Shown piece by piece: positions 35,225 through 43,630 of a stretch of DNA of 48,853 bases; the stretch's first letter is position 1, and every line of letters begins with the position of its first letter. This stretch comes from an uncultured Pseudanabaenaceae cyanobacterium (GTDB taxonomy: Bacteria; Cyanobacteriota; Cyanobacteriia; PCC-9006; JAAUQQ01), in contig CALIGI010000228.1 of assembly GCA_938021205.1 (NCBI GenBank), positions 1 to 48,853 of the forward strand. The letters are read 5' to 3'. Below the pieces are notes generated by a model. The model saw nothing but the letters and a program-made list of their open reading frames with translations, ran no database searches and had not been told where the DNA came from. A program made the translations under genes and the position numbers.

Positions 35225-38200
35225 ATGACTTATACCGAACTTTCTATTCCTAATTTTCTCCGGCAGGTGGAGCCCTTCTCCCAGCTACCTCGGGCAAAGC
35301 TGGAACAGCTCTCTAAGCGAGCCCAGACGTTCCGCTATCGCATGGGTCAGTCGATCCTGCGCCGGGAAACCCTGCCTCACCAGGTCGTGATTGTCGCCGA
35401 TGGGCAAGTTCGCCTGTTGGGCTATCGCCCTACAAATCAGCTGCCCTTCACACTTCAGCAGTTAAATGAAGGAGCTTGCTTCGGCTGGGTGAGCCTATTG
35501 CGAGGCATGCCCTGTGAAACGGCGATCGCCAGTGCCGATCCTGAAACCCTCTGCATCACCATCCCCGCCTTCGAATTTCTGCGCTTAATGCAGGAAGAAC
35601 CGGCTATCGCGAACCACTTCAACCAGTCCATCTCCCGCTCCGAACTCGCAGAGCTAGTCGGCAAAGCCCTCCAAAACCACGCCCGAACCTCCTTCGACCT
35701 CAAGGACCTCATCGCCAGCGCCGAGGAACGAGCCATCCTCCAAACGCTCATGCCCGGTCAATCCATGGATCCTCAGGATCTTCCCCCCGGCCATGAATGG
35801 TGGGTTAGCGGCGGTGGCCGAGTCAACAATACCCTCCCTGGTGAGCCCCTAGACCTCAATGGAGGCCAATTCGAAACGGATGCCACTCGGCCAGTGCGGT
35901 TGCTGGGTCTACCGCTATCTCTGCTGGACGACGTCGCCATGGCTGCGGCCACCCTTACCCCACCCCGCGATACCGCAGAGAGTGATCCCTGGAACGGCGA
36001 AGCCAACGGCAATGGTCAAGCTCCGGACTGGCGAGCATCAGTGCCCTTTGCACCGGATTATCCCCAGGAAGCAGATGCTCAGGTACAAGAAGCCGTCGGC
36101 CTAATCACCTCTAGGGGGCAAAAGAAATATCCCTTTATCGGCGGCAAGGGCCTCGCCAATGGCACCCTGGCCTGCTTTGCCATGCTGGCCAAGCATTTGA
36201 ACTTACCCTTCCGCAAGGACGTCATCCGTCGGGTCATTAGCGAGCAGCTCCATCGAGGCGAAACCCTGCCCCTGATTTTCTGTGGGGCCGTCTCCGAGAT
36301 GATTGGCCTCAAAACCCAGCATGCCATGGTGCCCAGCGCATCCATTGCCCGCATCCAGGCTCCCGCCCTGATTGAATGGGGCAACAGCTTCGCGGTTCTC
36401 TACGAAACCAACAGCAGGGAAGTCACCCTCGCTGTTCCCGAAGTGGGGATCATTCGCCCTACCCCCGCAGAATTTGCCGCCCAGTGGGGAGAAAAAGGCG
36501 AAATCATCATGCTGGAGGTAGCCAAGGAAACGCCCCAGCAAAACTTTGGTCTCAGCTGGTTTGTGCCTTCAGTGGTCAAATATCGCTGGTCTCTCCTGCT
36601 GGTATTGATTGCATCGCTATTTGTCCAGCTCTTTGGTCTGGCCAACCCCCTGATGATTCAGGTGATCATCGACCGAGTCATCACCCAAAACAGCGTTGAT
36701 ACCCTCCAGGTGCTGGGGCTTTTCCTGGTGGTCATTGCCATCTTTGAGGCAATGCTCTCCAGTCTTCGAACCTACCTTTTCGTTGATACGACCAACCGCA
36801 TCGACCTGAGCCTGGGCGCAGAGATTATCGACCATCTCTTCCGATTGCCCCTGCGCTACTTCGAGCGACGTCCGGTGGGTGAGCTATCTAGCCGGGTGGG
36901 TGAGCTCGAAAATATTCGCTCATTCCTAACGGGCACGGCACTAACCGTCGTGATGGACTCCATCTTCTCGGTGATCTATATCATCGTGATGTTCATCTAC
37001 AGCTGGAAGCTAACCCTAGTCGCCCTGGGGAGCATCCCCCTATTTGTGGCCGTAACACTGCTTTTTGCTCCCATCGTGCGCAAATTGTTGAGGGTCAAAG
37101 CTGAGAACCATGCCAAGACCCAGTCCTACTTGGTAGAAGCGCTTTCCGGCGTCCAAACCGTCAAGGCCCAGAACATCGAGCTCAAAGCTCGCTGGCAATG
37201 GCAAGAGCGCTATGCCCGCTATGTTTCCGCAGGCTTTAAGACGGTCCTCACCTCCACGGTGGCTTCCTCAGTCAGCGACTTCTTAAACAAGATGTCCGCC
37301 CTCATGGTGCTCTGCGTTGGAGCCTTTCTGGTACTGCAACAGGAACTTACCCTGGGTCAGCTCATCGCCTTCCGCATTATCTCCGGCTATGTAACTGGCC
37401 CACTACTGCGTCTTGCCCAGCTCTGGCAAAACTTCCAGGAGACTGCGCTGTCCTTGGAACGCCTCAGCGACATTGTCGATACGCCCCAGGAACAAGCCCC
37501 GGCTGAGCGCGACAATATCCTGATGCCCCAGGTGGTGGGCAAGATTAAATATGAGGATGTCTCTTTCCGCTTTGGCAATCAGGGAGCCATGCAGCTATCT
37601 AATGTCAACCTGGAGATTCAACCGGGAACCTTCGTTGGCATCGTTGGTCAAAGTGGCTCAGGCAAAAGTACGCTTACCAAGCTTCTACCCCGGCTTTATC
37701 ATCCCAATGCGGGGCGCATCTTGGTAGATGACTATGACGTGGGCAAGGTGGAGCTCTACTCTCTGCGTCGCCAAATCGGCATCGTCCCCCAGGATTCCTT
37801 GCTCTTTGAAGGAAGCGTCCAAGACAATGTTGCCTTGACCCGGCCCGATGCGAGCTCTGAAGCCATTGTGCAGGCCGCGAAAATTGCCTGTGCCCATGAC
37901 TTCATTATGGACTTGCCCCAGGCCTACGGAACCTCCGTGGGAGAGCGGGGCTCTAGCTTGTCAGGTGGACAGCGGCAGCGTGTGGCGATCGCCCGCACCA
38001 TCCTGCAAAACCCCAACTTGCTCATCTTGGACGAAGCCACCAGCGCTCTGGATTACGACACCGAGCGCCAGGTCTGCCTCAACATGATGGAATACTTCAC
38101 CGATCGAACCGTCCTGTTCATCACCCACCGCCTCCCTACCATCCAAAATGCTGACCTAATCATCGTTATGGACAAAGGCTCAATTGTTGAAATGGGCAAC

Positions 38201-38266
38201 CACAAAGAGCTCATGGCCCAGCGAGGCCGCTACTACTGTCTCTACCAGCAACAGGATCAGGGCTAG
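35225..38266 (+). CDS. type I secretion ABC exporter with cyclic-nucleotide-binding and C39-like domains
   Basis: The gene encodes a 1013-aa HlyB-like exporter. In order: a cyclic-nucleotide-binding-type domain (about residues 20-150), a linker, a C39 peptidase-like domain (about 295-430), six transmembrane helices (about 450-730) and an ATPase domain (about 755-1010). Walker A is GQSGSGKST (about 808-816), the signature is LSGGQ (about 912-916) and Walker B leads to the DE pair near 936-937. In the C39-like domain the catalytic Cys region reads LANGTLACFAM, with Asn where the nucleophile should be, so it is a non-cleaving substrate-docking domain as in HlyB. The first in-frame start (35195) is TTG; the ATG at 35225 is preferred. 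Synechocystis Sll1180 has the same architecture (recalled). Confidence 0.9.
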   Translation: MTYTELSIPNFLRQVEPFSQLPRAKLEQLSKRAQTFRYRMGQSILRRETLPHQVVIVADGQVRLLGYRPTNQLPFTLQQLNEGACFGWVSLLRGMPCETAIASADPETLCITIPAFEFLRLMQEEPAIANHFNQSISRSELAELVGKALQNHARTSFDLKDLIASAEERAILQTLMPGQSMDPQDLPPGHEWWVSGGGRVNNTLPGEPLDLNGGQFETDATRPVRLLGLPLSLLDDVAMAAATLTPPRDTAESDPWNGEANGNGQAPDWRASVPFAPDYPQEADAQVQEAVGLITSRGQKKYPFIGGKGLANGTLACFAMLAKHLNLPFRKDVIRRVISEQLHRGETLPLIFCGAVSEMIGLKTQHAMVPSASIARIQAPALIEWGNSFAVLYETNSREVTLAVPEVGIIRPTPAEFAAQWGEKGEIIMLEVAKETPQQNFGLSWFVPSVVKYRWSLLLVLIASLFVQLFGLANPLMIQVIIDRVITQNSVDTLQVLGLFLVVIAIFEAMLSSLRTYLFVDTTNRIDLSLGAEIIDHLFRLPLRYFERRPVGELSSRVGELENIRSFLTGTALTVVMDSIFSVIYIIVMFIYSWKLTLVALGSIPLFVAVTLLFAPIVRKLLRVKAENHAKTQSYLVEALSGVQTVKAQNIELKARWQWQERYARYVSAGFKTVLTSTVASSVSDFLNKMSALMVLCVGAFLVLQQELTLGQLIAFRIISGYVTGPLLRLAQLWQNFQETALSLERLSDIVDTPQEQAPAERDNILMPQVVGKIKYEDVSFRFGNQGAMQLSNVNLEIQPGTFVGIVGQSGSGKSTLTKLLPRLYHPNAGRILVDDYDVGKVELYSLRRQIGIVPQDSLLFEGSVQDNVALTRPDASSEAIVQAAKIACAHDFIMDLPQAYGTSVGERGSSLSGGQRQRVAIARTILQNPNLLILDEATSALDYDTERQVCLNMMEYFTDRTVLFITHRLPTIQNADLIIVMDKGSIVEMGNHKELMAQRGRYYCLYQQQDQG

Positions 38267-38344
38267 TCAATCCCTGCATCTACAAACTCTTTCCCCGAAC
38301 CTCATCTAACTATCGCACCGCCTTAGCACCAAGGACTCAGCACG

Positions 38345-40135
38345 ATGTCGCCCAATCCAATCTCAGGCCCTGCCGCTAGCACCGCTCACCAAAACGGCGC
38401 AGCAACAACCAATGGCAATGGCAATGGCAATGGCCACAAAGCCATAACCCAAAGCCTTGGTGGACAGGCCCTCAACGGCAATGGTAGCCCCGTGGGGAAT
38501 GGTGGCGGCGGCGGCAACGACGCAAATGCCCAGGCATCTGCCCAGCCTCCCGCCTTTGATAAGCCAGTCATCTTCCGTCAGCCCTCCATTTGGTCACAAC
38601 TGATCATCATCGGCATTGTGGGAGTCACCACCTTCTCCGTCGGCTGGGCCTGGTGGGCCAAAGTAGAAGAGGCGATTCCTGCCCAAGGCAAGCTTGAACC
38701 CCTGGGTGCGGTTAAAGAAATTCGTGCCCCCCTTGGCGGCGTCGTGAGTGCCATTGAGGTAGAAGAAGGTCAAAGAGTCAAAAAAGGGCAAATCCTCATC
38801 CGCCTAGACCAAACCACAGCCCAAGCCCAGCTCGATTCCCTCAGCGAAGTCCGAGCCGCTCTTGTAGCCGAGACCAACTACTACAAGTCAAACCTCCTGG
38901 GCCGGAGCGCGAGTCTGCCGGAAAGCTACCGAGTTCCTCCCGAACTGGTCTCCCTCACAGACAATCGCGCTGCCCTAGTCTCCGAGAATCTGCTATTCCG
39001 CGCCCAAATTTCAGGCTCCAGCAACGTTGAAGGCCTTAATACAACCCAACAAGACCGCCTGCAAGCAGGCAATAGCGAACGCAGCTCCCGCGAAGCCGCA
39101 GCCCAGTTCGCCATCTCCCAGCAAGAGCAACAGCTCTACCAGGTCCAAAGCCGCATTAACAATACCCAGCAGCAAATCGAGAACGCCAGAAGTCAACTCG
39201 CCAATGCCCTGCTACAGCTGCAAAGCGCGAAGGATGGCCTAGCCATTGATAGCCAGATCCTGAGCGATATTTCTCCCCTGGCAGAGGATGGTGGCATCGC
39301 CAACCTCCAACTCCTGCGCCAAAAGCAAGAAGTTGGCAGCGGAAAAGCTCGCGTCACCCAACAGCAAGCTGAAGTTGTCAATCGAGAAGCGGAACTCAAA
39401 AACCAACAAGCTGAGCTAGTACAGCTTCAACAAGAGGAACAGCGCCTCAAGATTGCAGTTGCCCAGGCCCAGGCAGAGATGAACAATACGATGGCTCGTT
39501 CTCAGCAAGATCCCTTAACCCGTATAGGCGAGAACAACAAACGCATCGCGGAAATCGACAGCCAACTCAACAAAGTCATCATTGAGAACGAAAAGCAAAT
39601 CAACGAACTGGATAGCCAGATCAGCCAAACCTTAGTAACCCTCGACTATCAAGAGCTCAAAGCTCCCGTAGATGGAACAGTCTTTGACCTACAACCCACC
39701 AGCGCAGGCTTTGTTAGCAACTCAAGCGAGCCTATCCTCTCCATCGTGCCGGACGAGGGGCTCGTCGCCCAGGTCTTCATTACCAATGGCGATATTGGCT
39801 TCGTCAAAGAATGCACAGTCCCCAATGATATTGAGACCTGCATGGATGTTGATGTACGCATCGACTCCTTCCCCTACAGCGAGTTTGGCGATATCGATGG
39901 CAAATTGATTGAGATTGGAGATGATGCCCTTCCGCCCGACCAAGTCTTCTCCTTCTATCGGTTCCCCGCCACTATTCAACTGGCCAAGCAAACTATTGAT
40001 GTGAAAGGCAAGCCCGTTGCCTTACAATCCGGCATGTCCCTAAACGTTAACATCAAGACTCGCCCCCGCCGAGTGATTACCTACTTCACAGATCTGTTTG
40101 AGAAAAAGAAGAACAACTTCACCTCACGACAGTAG
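38345..40135 (+). CDS. HlyD-family membrane fusion protein
   Basis: The gene encodes a 596-aa periplasmic adaptor of type I secretion. Residues 1-70 are low complexity, with an Asn-Gly repeat and a Gly stretch, and should be cytoplasmic. One transmembrane segment follows at about 84-102. The lipoyl-like half-domain starts near EIRAPLGGVVSAIEVEEGQRV. Residues about 210-440 are a long Gln/Ala/Glu-rich coiled coil. The second lipoyl half reads LKAPVDGTVFDLQP, followed by a beta-barrel region. It lies 78 bases after the ABC gene and is probably cotranscribed with it. No TolC gene or RTX-type substrate is in the window; those may be elsewhere. Confidence 0.92.
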   Translation: MSPNPISGPAASTAHQNGAATTNGNGNGNGHKAITQSLGGQALNGNGSPVGNGGGGGNDANAQASAQPPAFDKPVIFRQPSIWSQLIIIGIVGVTTFSVGWAWWAKVEEAIPAQGKLEPLGAVKEIRAPLGGVVSAIEVEEGQRVKKGQILIRLDQTTAQAQLDSLSEVRAALVAETNYYKSNLLGRSASLPESYRVPPELVSLTDNRAALVSENLLFRAQISGSSNVEGLNTTQQDRLQAGNSERSSREAAAQFAISQQEQQLYQVQSRINNTQQQIENARSQLANALLQLQSAKDGLAIDSQILSDISPLAEDGGIANLQLLRQKQEVGSGKARVTQQQAEVVNREAELKNQQAELVQLQQEEQRLKIAVAQAQAEMNNTMARSQQDPLTRIGENNKRIAEIDSQLNKVIIENEKQINELDSQISQTLVTLDYQELKAPVDGTVFDLQPTSAGFVSNSSEPILSIVPDEGLVAQVFITNGDIGFVKECTVPNDIETCMDVDVRIDSFPYSEFGDIDGKLIEIGDDALPPDQVFSFYRFPATIQLAKQTIDVKGKPVALQSGMSLNVNIKTRPRRVITYFTDLFEKKKNNFTSRQ

Positions 40136-40145
40136 CCTATGAGGC

Positions 40146-40182
40146 TGTCTCATCGTCCTAACCCTCCTAGGACAATGAGACA
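40146..40182 (+). terminator. first hairpin after hlyD
   Basis: TGTCTCAT-c-GTCCTA (40146-40160) pairs with TAGGAC-a-ATGAGACA (40168-40182), 14 paired bases with one internal mismatch and a seven-base loop. It starts ten bases after the hlyD stop codon. It has no following T run. Confidence 0.55.
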
Positions 40183-40197
40183 ACATAAGGCAGCTAC

Positions 40198-40230
40198 AAG
40201 CCCTTCGCTTTCTAACCGCGAAGGGCTTTT
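40198..40230 (+). terminator. rho-independent terminator after hlyD
   Basis: AAGCCCTTCGC (40198-40208) pairs perfectly with GCGAAGGGCTT (40218-40228) around a nine-base loop, ending in TTTT. It is the likely end of the type I secretion transcript. Confidence 0.88.
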
Positions 40231-41197
40231 CAATGAGCACGCGATCCTCTTTAACCAAACAGAGTTCGACCAAACATCAGAGTCCAAGAAAAGGCTGAGA
40301 CTTAAGCTCAAAGTATTGAAATCCGGGCAATCCTAGCTATAGGCTTAAGTCTAGCTCGCCTCGACCTAACTCAACCTGAGTCTAACGGCTCACAACCCGA
40401 TCGCATCCCCAATCTCGCCTCCAACAGAGGATAGAAGATGCGAATGAAGAGATGGGCTTTTCAGAGCCTTAAATATTTCCCTTTCCCTAGCAAAAGGGTC
40501 TTAGAGATTGCCTTGGTGAGGCCAATCGAAGCAAGGGCAGCTTAGCCCCACCAACCTCAGCCTCAATGAAGATTTACCGATGAATGCCATAGGTTTATTA
40601 GCCAAATGCTAGCTGAGCAGGAGCAACCCCCAACACTTCTGAGTTAGCTCAAACTCGAACTCGGCCAAACCTGCCCTGCATAGGTCAGCCTCAAGAGCAC
40701 AGGCGAACACAGTTAGCGCCTGTTCAAGACAATGTTTGAGAACATCATTCCCAAGCAATCTATACGCCCCTGTCCACGCTTTCCCTAAGACCCGGTTTCA
40801 AGTCCCGAGGCTCCAGAACCCATCCCAGAGGCCTTACAGCTCAGTCACACAATGATGGGATGGTTCCAATTCCTTGTGGAAGCACAACCCCAAATACTTT
40901 CATAATCCACTGGAAAGGGACGTTTTACGCAACGAGCAACGAGGGAGGTTGTTTCTACACCTATGGCTAGCTCAAGGAGATTAATTTCCTTTACGAGGAG
41001 GAGTATATTCCAGAAGCCCTTTTTCTATCCAGCGATCCAAGCCGATCAAAGCAAAGATCAAAAACCGAGATCCAGATGGGTTATCAATAGAAAGAGAAAC
41101 AAATTTTACCCAAAGAATTGACTTCTTTCAAATATATCAATATGGTTATTTGGGGCTGAAAAATCAACAAAACCATCCATCGCAAACGAGTGAAGCT

Positions 41198-41578
41198 GTG
41201 ACAGAACCATTAAATGGCAAGGCATTGCTGCAAAAAGTTAAAGAGCTTAAAGAGACGAGTGGAAACCCCACTCGTCGAGAGCTCGCTCGCCTTTGTGGTT
41301 ACTCAACAACAACCAAGAAAGGTGAAACTCGCATTAATGTAGCCGAATTTTATGAAGCATTACTGGAGGCTAAAGGACTTAACTTAGGCTCTGAGCAATC
41401 CCAACGGCGGGGCAGAGAAGCAACTTTCCGTGTAAGCGTCCAAAAGAATGGACAAATTTTGATTGGTGCGGCCTACACCAAAACAATGGGGCTCAAATCC
41501 GGGGATGAGTTTGATGTCAAGCTTGGCTACAAGCACATCCACCTGATCCAACGTGACGAAGAAGCTGAAGAAAGTTAA
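41198..41578 (+). CDS. cyAbrB-family transcription regulator
   Basis: The gene encodes a 126-aa cyanobacterial AbrB-type DNA-binding protein. Typical segments are LNGKALLQKVKELK, ARLCGYSTTTKKGETRINVAEFYEALLEAKG and the C-terminal AbrB-like fold (QILIGAAYTKTMGLKSGDEFDVKLGYKHIHLIQ, here joined). cyAbrB proteins regulate carbon and nitrogen metabolism genes. The open frame reaches a TTG at 41150, but known family members start with a short MTE-type lead before the TGKALL motif, so I chose the GTG at 41198. A strong terminator-like hairpin follows. The gene stands alone on the plus strand. I do not assign it to a specific clade. Confidence 0.9.
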   Translation: MTEPLNGKALLQKVKELKETSGNPTRRELARLCGYSTTTKKGETRINVAEFYEALLEAKGLNLGSEQSQRRGREATFRVSVQKNGQILIGAAYTKTMGLKSGDEFDVKLGYKHIHLIQRDEEAEES

Positions 41579-42499
41579 ATATTTTTTTAGCTGACCATGA
41601 GTCATTCGGGTTGCTTTATTCACAGAGGATCCCGTTTCACCAATAATCAAAAGTGCCACTTTTCTGTCGAAGAGTGGCACTTTTGATTATTGCTAGCGAG
41701 TACTGATTAAATAGAGGATTCTTCACACCCACCGGAGGGATAGATGAAATAACTCGAATCCAGGTGAGATAAAGCGGACTGTTCCCCCAAAGTCTGGCTC
41801 GTGGACAGTAGGTGGATGAGCTGAGGCCGAGGATAAACCAGCGGGCTTCAAGACAAATTCAAGTTGTACATTGCTCTCTCATCACCTCGAAAATTCATAG
41901 GCTTTCGAAGCGCTGTCTTGCAGGCAGTGAGATGAGTCACAACGTTCTAACAAGTGAGGCCGTTTATGTAACTCCACAGTTAGTTCAGCAATTAGCTTGC
42001 TCTGAATCGGCGATTCTTTAGAAGCAGCTATAGAATAGGACTGGCCTCTTTCCAAAGAAAATTGGAGTAGATCGACCGTCTTACTCCCTGGAGTCTACTC
42101 ACAAGGAGATCCCAGAAGAAGAGGGAGCATTGCAAATCACGAGATGGGCACATCATTATTCCTTAGAGATAGTCGCTTCTTTATAGAAACAATGGACGAG
42201 TTAAATCTTCCATAAAGTCCCTTTATCATTTGGTCAAGGCTCAAAGCGGAATGCCAATCTGTATCAAATATTGCTTTTCACTGTGTGTCTCCCCCCAGGG
42301 GCATGCCCTAAAATGCAACAAAATGTTTTGTTATAGTTAAGCTTTAACGTCAGCCCTACTTCCTTCGAAATATCATTGGATATGACGAAGCTTTACCGCT
42401 GTTGTTTTATCTAGAACTTCTATATATCGCTTATCCCAAAACCGATCTAGAAGTGACGTGTACTAAATCCTGCTCCGGCGAGCTGTTGTCTAAGGATCT
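41579..42499. other. 921-base intergenic region
   Basis: Contains the cyAbrB terminator at 41641-41692 and then gene-free sequence up to the kinase. An AT-rich dyad, AACAAAA-TG-TTTTGTT at 42317-42332, lies about 170 bases before the kinase ATG and could be an operator; that is a guess. Short open frames here do not resemble proteins. Confidence 0.45.
41641..41692 (+). terminator. perfect 20-bp hairpin after cyAbrB
   Basis: The left arm at 41641-41660 (beginning CAATAATC and ending GTGCCACT) is exactly complementary to 41673-41692, and the loop bases can also pair. It begins 62 bases after the stop codon. TTTT lies inside the right arm, so it is a terminator-like structure that could work in both directions. 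Confidence 0.75.
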
Positions 42500-43600
42500 A
42501 TGGATAATCAAGCGCAGGGCAATGTTATTCCCTTCAATAAAAGTGTTGGTACTCGCCAGAGTCACCTGCTGGAGTTGTGTGGAACTCGGAATTTATTCCG
42601 CAAACGTTACCAGATCGCCAAAGCGATCGGTAAGGGAGGCTTTGGCATTACGTTTTTAGCGCGGGATGTGAGCTTACCAGGCGGTCCTGTATGCGTGATC
42701 AAGCAACTCTGTCCCAAAATTAATGATGAGGCCGCCCTAGCGCGTGCTCAAAAGAGATTTGAGCGAGAGGCTCGCATTCTAGGCTCCCTTGGAGGCCATG
42801 CCCAGATTCCGACTCTTTTGGATTATTTTGAGCAGGAAGGCGAATTTTTCCTAGTTCAAGAATATATTCATGGCCATACGCTGAGCAAGCTTGTAAGACA
42901 CAGGGGAGCTTGGCCAGAAAAAGAGGTACGCAATTTTTTAGTCGAAATTCTGCCCATTCTCCAGTATATCCATCACAGCAAGGTGATCCACCGAGATATT
43001 AAGCCGCCCAATATCATGCGCTGCCGTGAGACGGGACGTTTAGTGTTGCTCGACTTTGGGGCAGTGAAGGAATGCATCACGATGGAGGCGCGAGATACGA
43101 GCCATGTATCCACGACTCACTTTGTGGGCACGATGGGTTTTGCACCACCAGAGCAGTTGGCGCTGCGGGCAACCTACGCGACGGACATCTATGCCGTGGG
43201 AGTCACCTGCTTGTTCTTGCTCACGGGTAAGTCTCCGGCCAAGATGGGCGCAGACCCTCGTACTGGGGAGCTACGCTGGCGGAAGTTTGTCTCGGTGAGT
43301 GAGCCTTTAGAGCGACTGCTGGAGCGGATGGTGAGCGTGTCCTTGCGCGATCGCTATCAATCCGCAGAACAAGTCCTCAAGATGATGGACGTTGAAGAAG
43401 TCCGCGATGAGCTAGAGCTCTGCATGCATAGCCAAAACCCAGACCCAGAAGCCATCCAGAGTGGAAACTACGTGACACCTAGTGCCCGTATGGCTGCTTC
43501 TATTCGCGGTTGGCGTGAGCGTCGCAAGCCGGTCAAGCTCCACAATGACTGGAACCTGGGCTCCATGGCAAATGGACCAGAACTAATGTATTCGCGCTAG
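42500..43600 (+). CDS. Ser/Thr protein kinase, soluble
   Basis: The gene encodes a 366-aa eukaryotic-type kinase. The glycine loop is GKGGFG (44-49), Lys68 in VIKQL contacts ATP, HRDIKPPN carries catalytic Asp166 and DFG is at 185-187; the activation segment ends GFAPPEQ. All core residues are present. The C-terminal 60 residues are basic and polar, with no membrane segment, unlike the kinase at 7010-8587. No zinc-binding cysteines precede the domain. It is convergent with the gamma-glutamyltransferase gene, with a 30-base gap, and has a long upstream region. Its substrate is unknown. Confidence 0.9.
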   Translation: MDNQAQGNVIPFNKSVGTRQSHLLELCGTRNLFRKRYQIAKAIGKGGFGITFLARDVSLPGGPVCVIKQLCPKINDEAALARAQKRFEREARILGSLGGHAQIPTLLDYFEQEGEFFLVQEYIHGHTLSKLVRHRGAWPEKEVRNFLVEILPILQYIHHSKVIHRDIKPPNIMRCRETGRLVLLDFGAVKECITMEARDTSHVSTTHFVGTMGFAPPEQLALRATYATDIYAVGVTCLFLLTGKSPAKMGADPRTGELRWRKFVSVSEPLERLLERMVSVSLRDRYQSAEQVLKMMDVEEVRDELELCMHSQNPDPEAIQSGNYVTPSARMAASIRGWRERRKPVKLHNDWNLGSMANGPELMYSR

Positions 43601-43630
43601 TTGATTCGAAATTACTCTAGCCCCTCCTCA

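Larger units (their letters stand above)
40136..41197. other. 1062-base intergenic region
   Basis: No convincing gene is seen between hlyD and cyAbrB. The first 100 bases hold two hairpins listed separately. A 65-codon frame at 40139-40336 runs through these hairpins and is rejected. The stretch just before the cyAbrB gene is AT-rich and likely contains its promoter. Confidence 0.45.

Noticed and set aside
40139..40336. 65-codon plus-strand ORF after hlyD
   Set aside because: It runs through two hairpins including a clear terminator.
40791..40815. tRNA-like GGTTTCAAGTCC stretch
   Set aside because: It has one base too many for a T-arm and no acceptor, D or anticodon stems can be formed around it.
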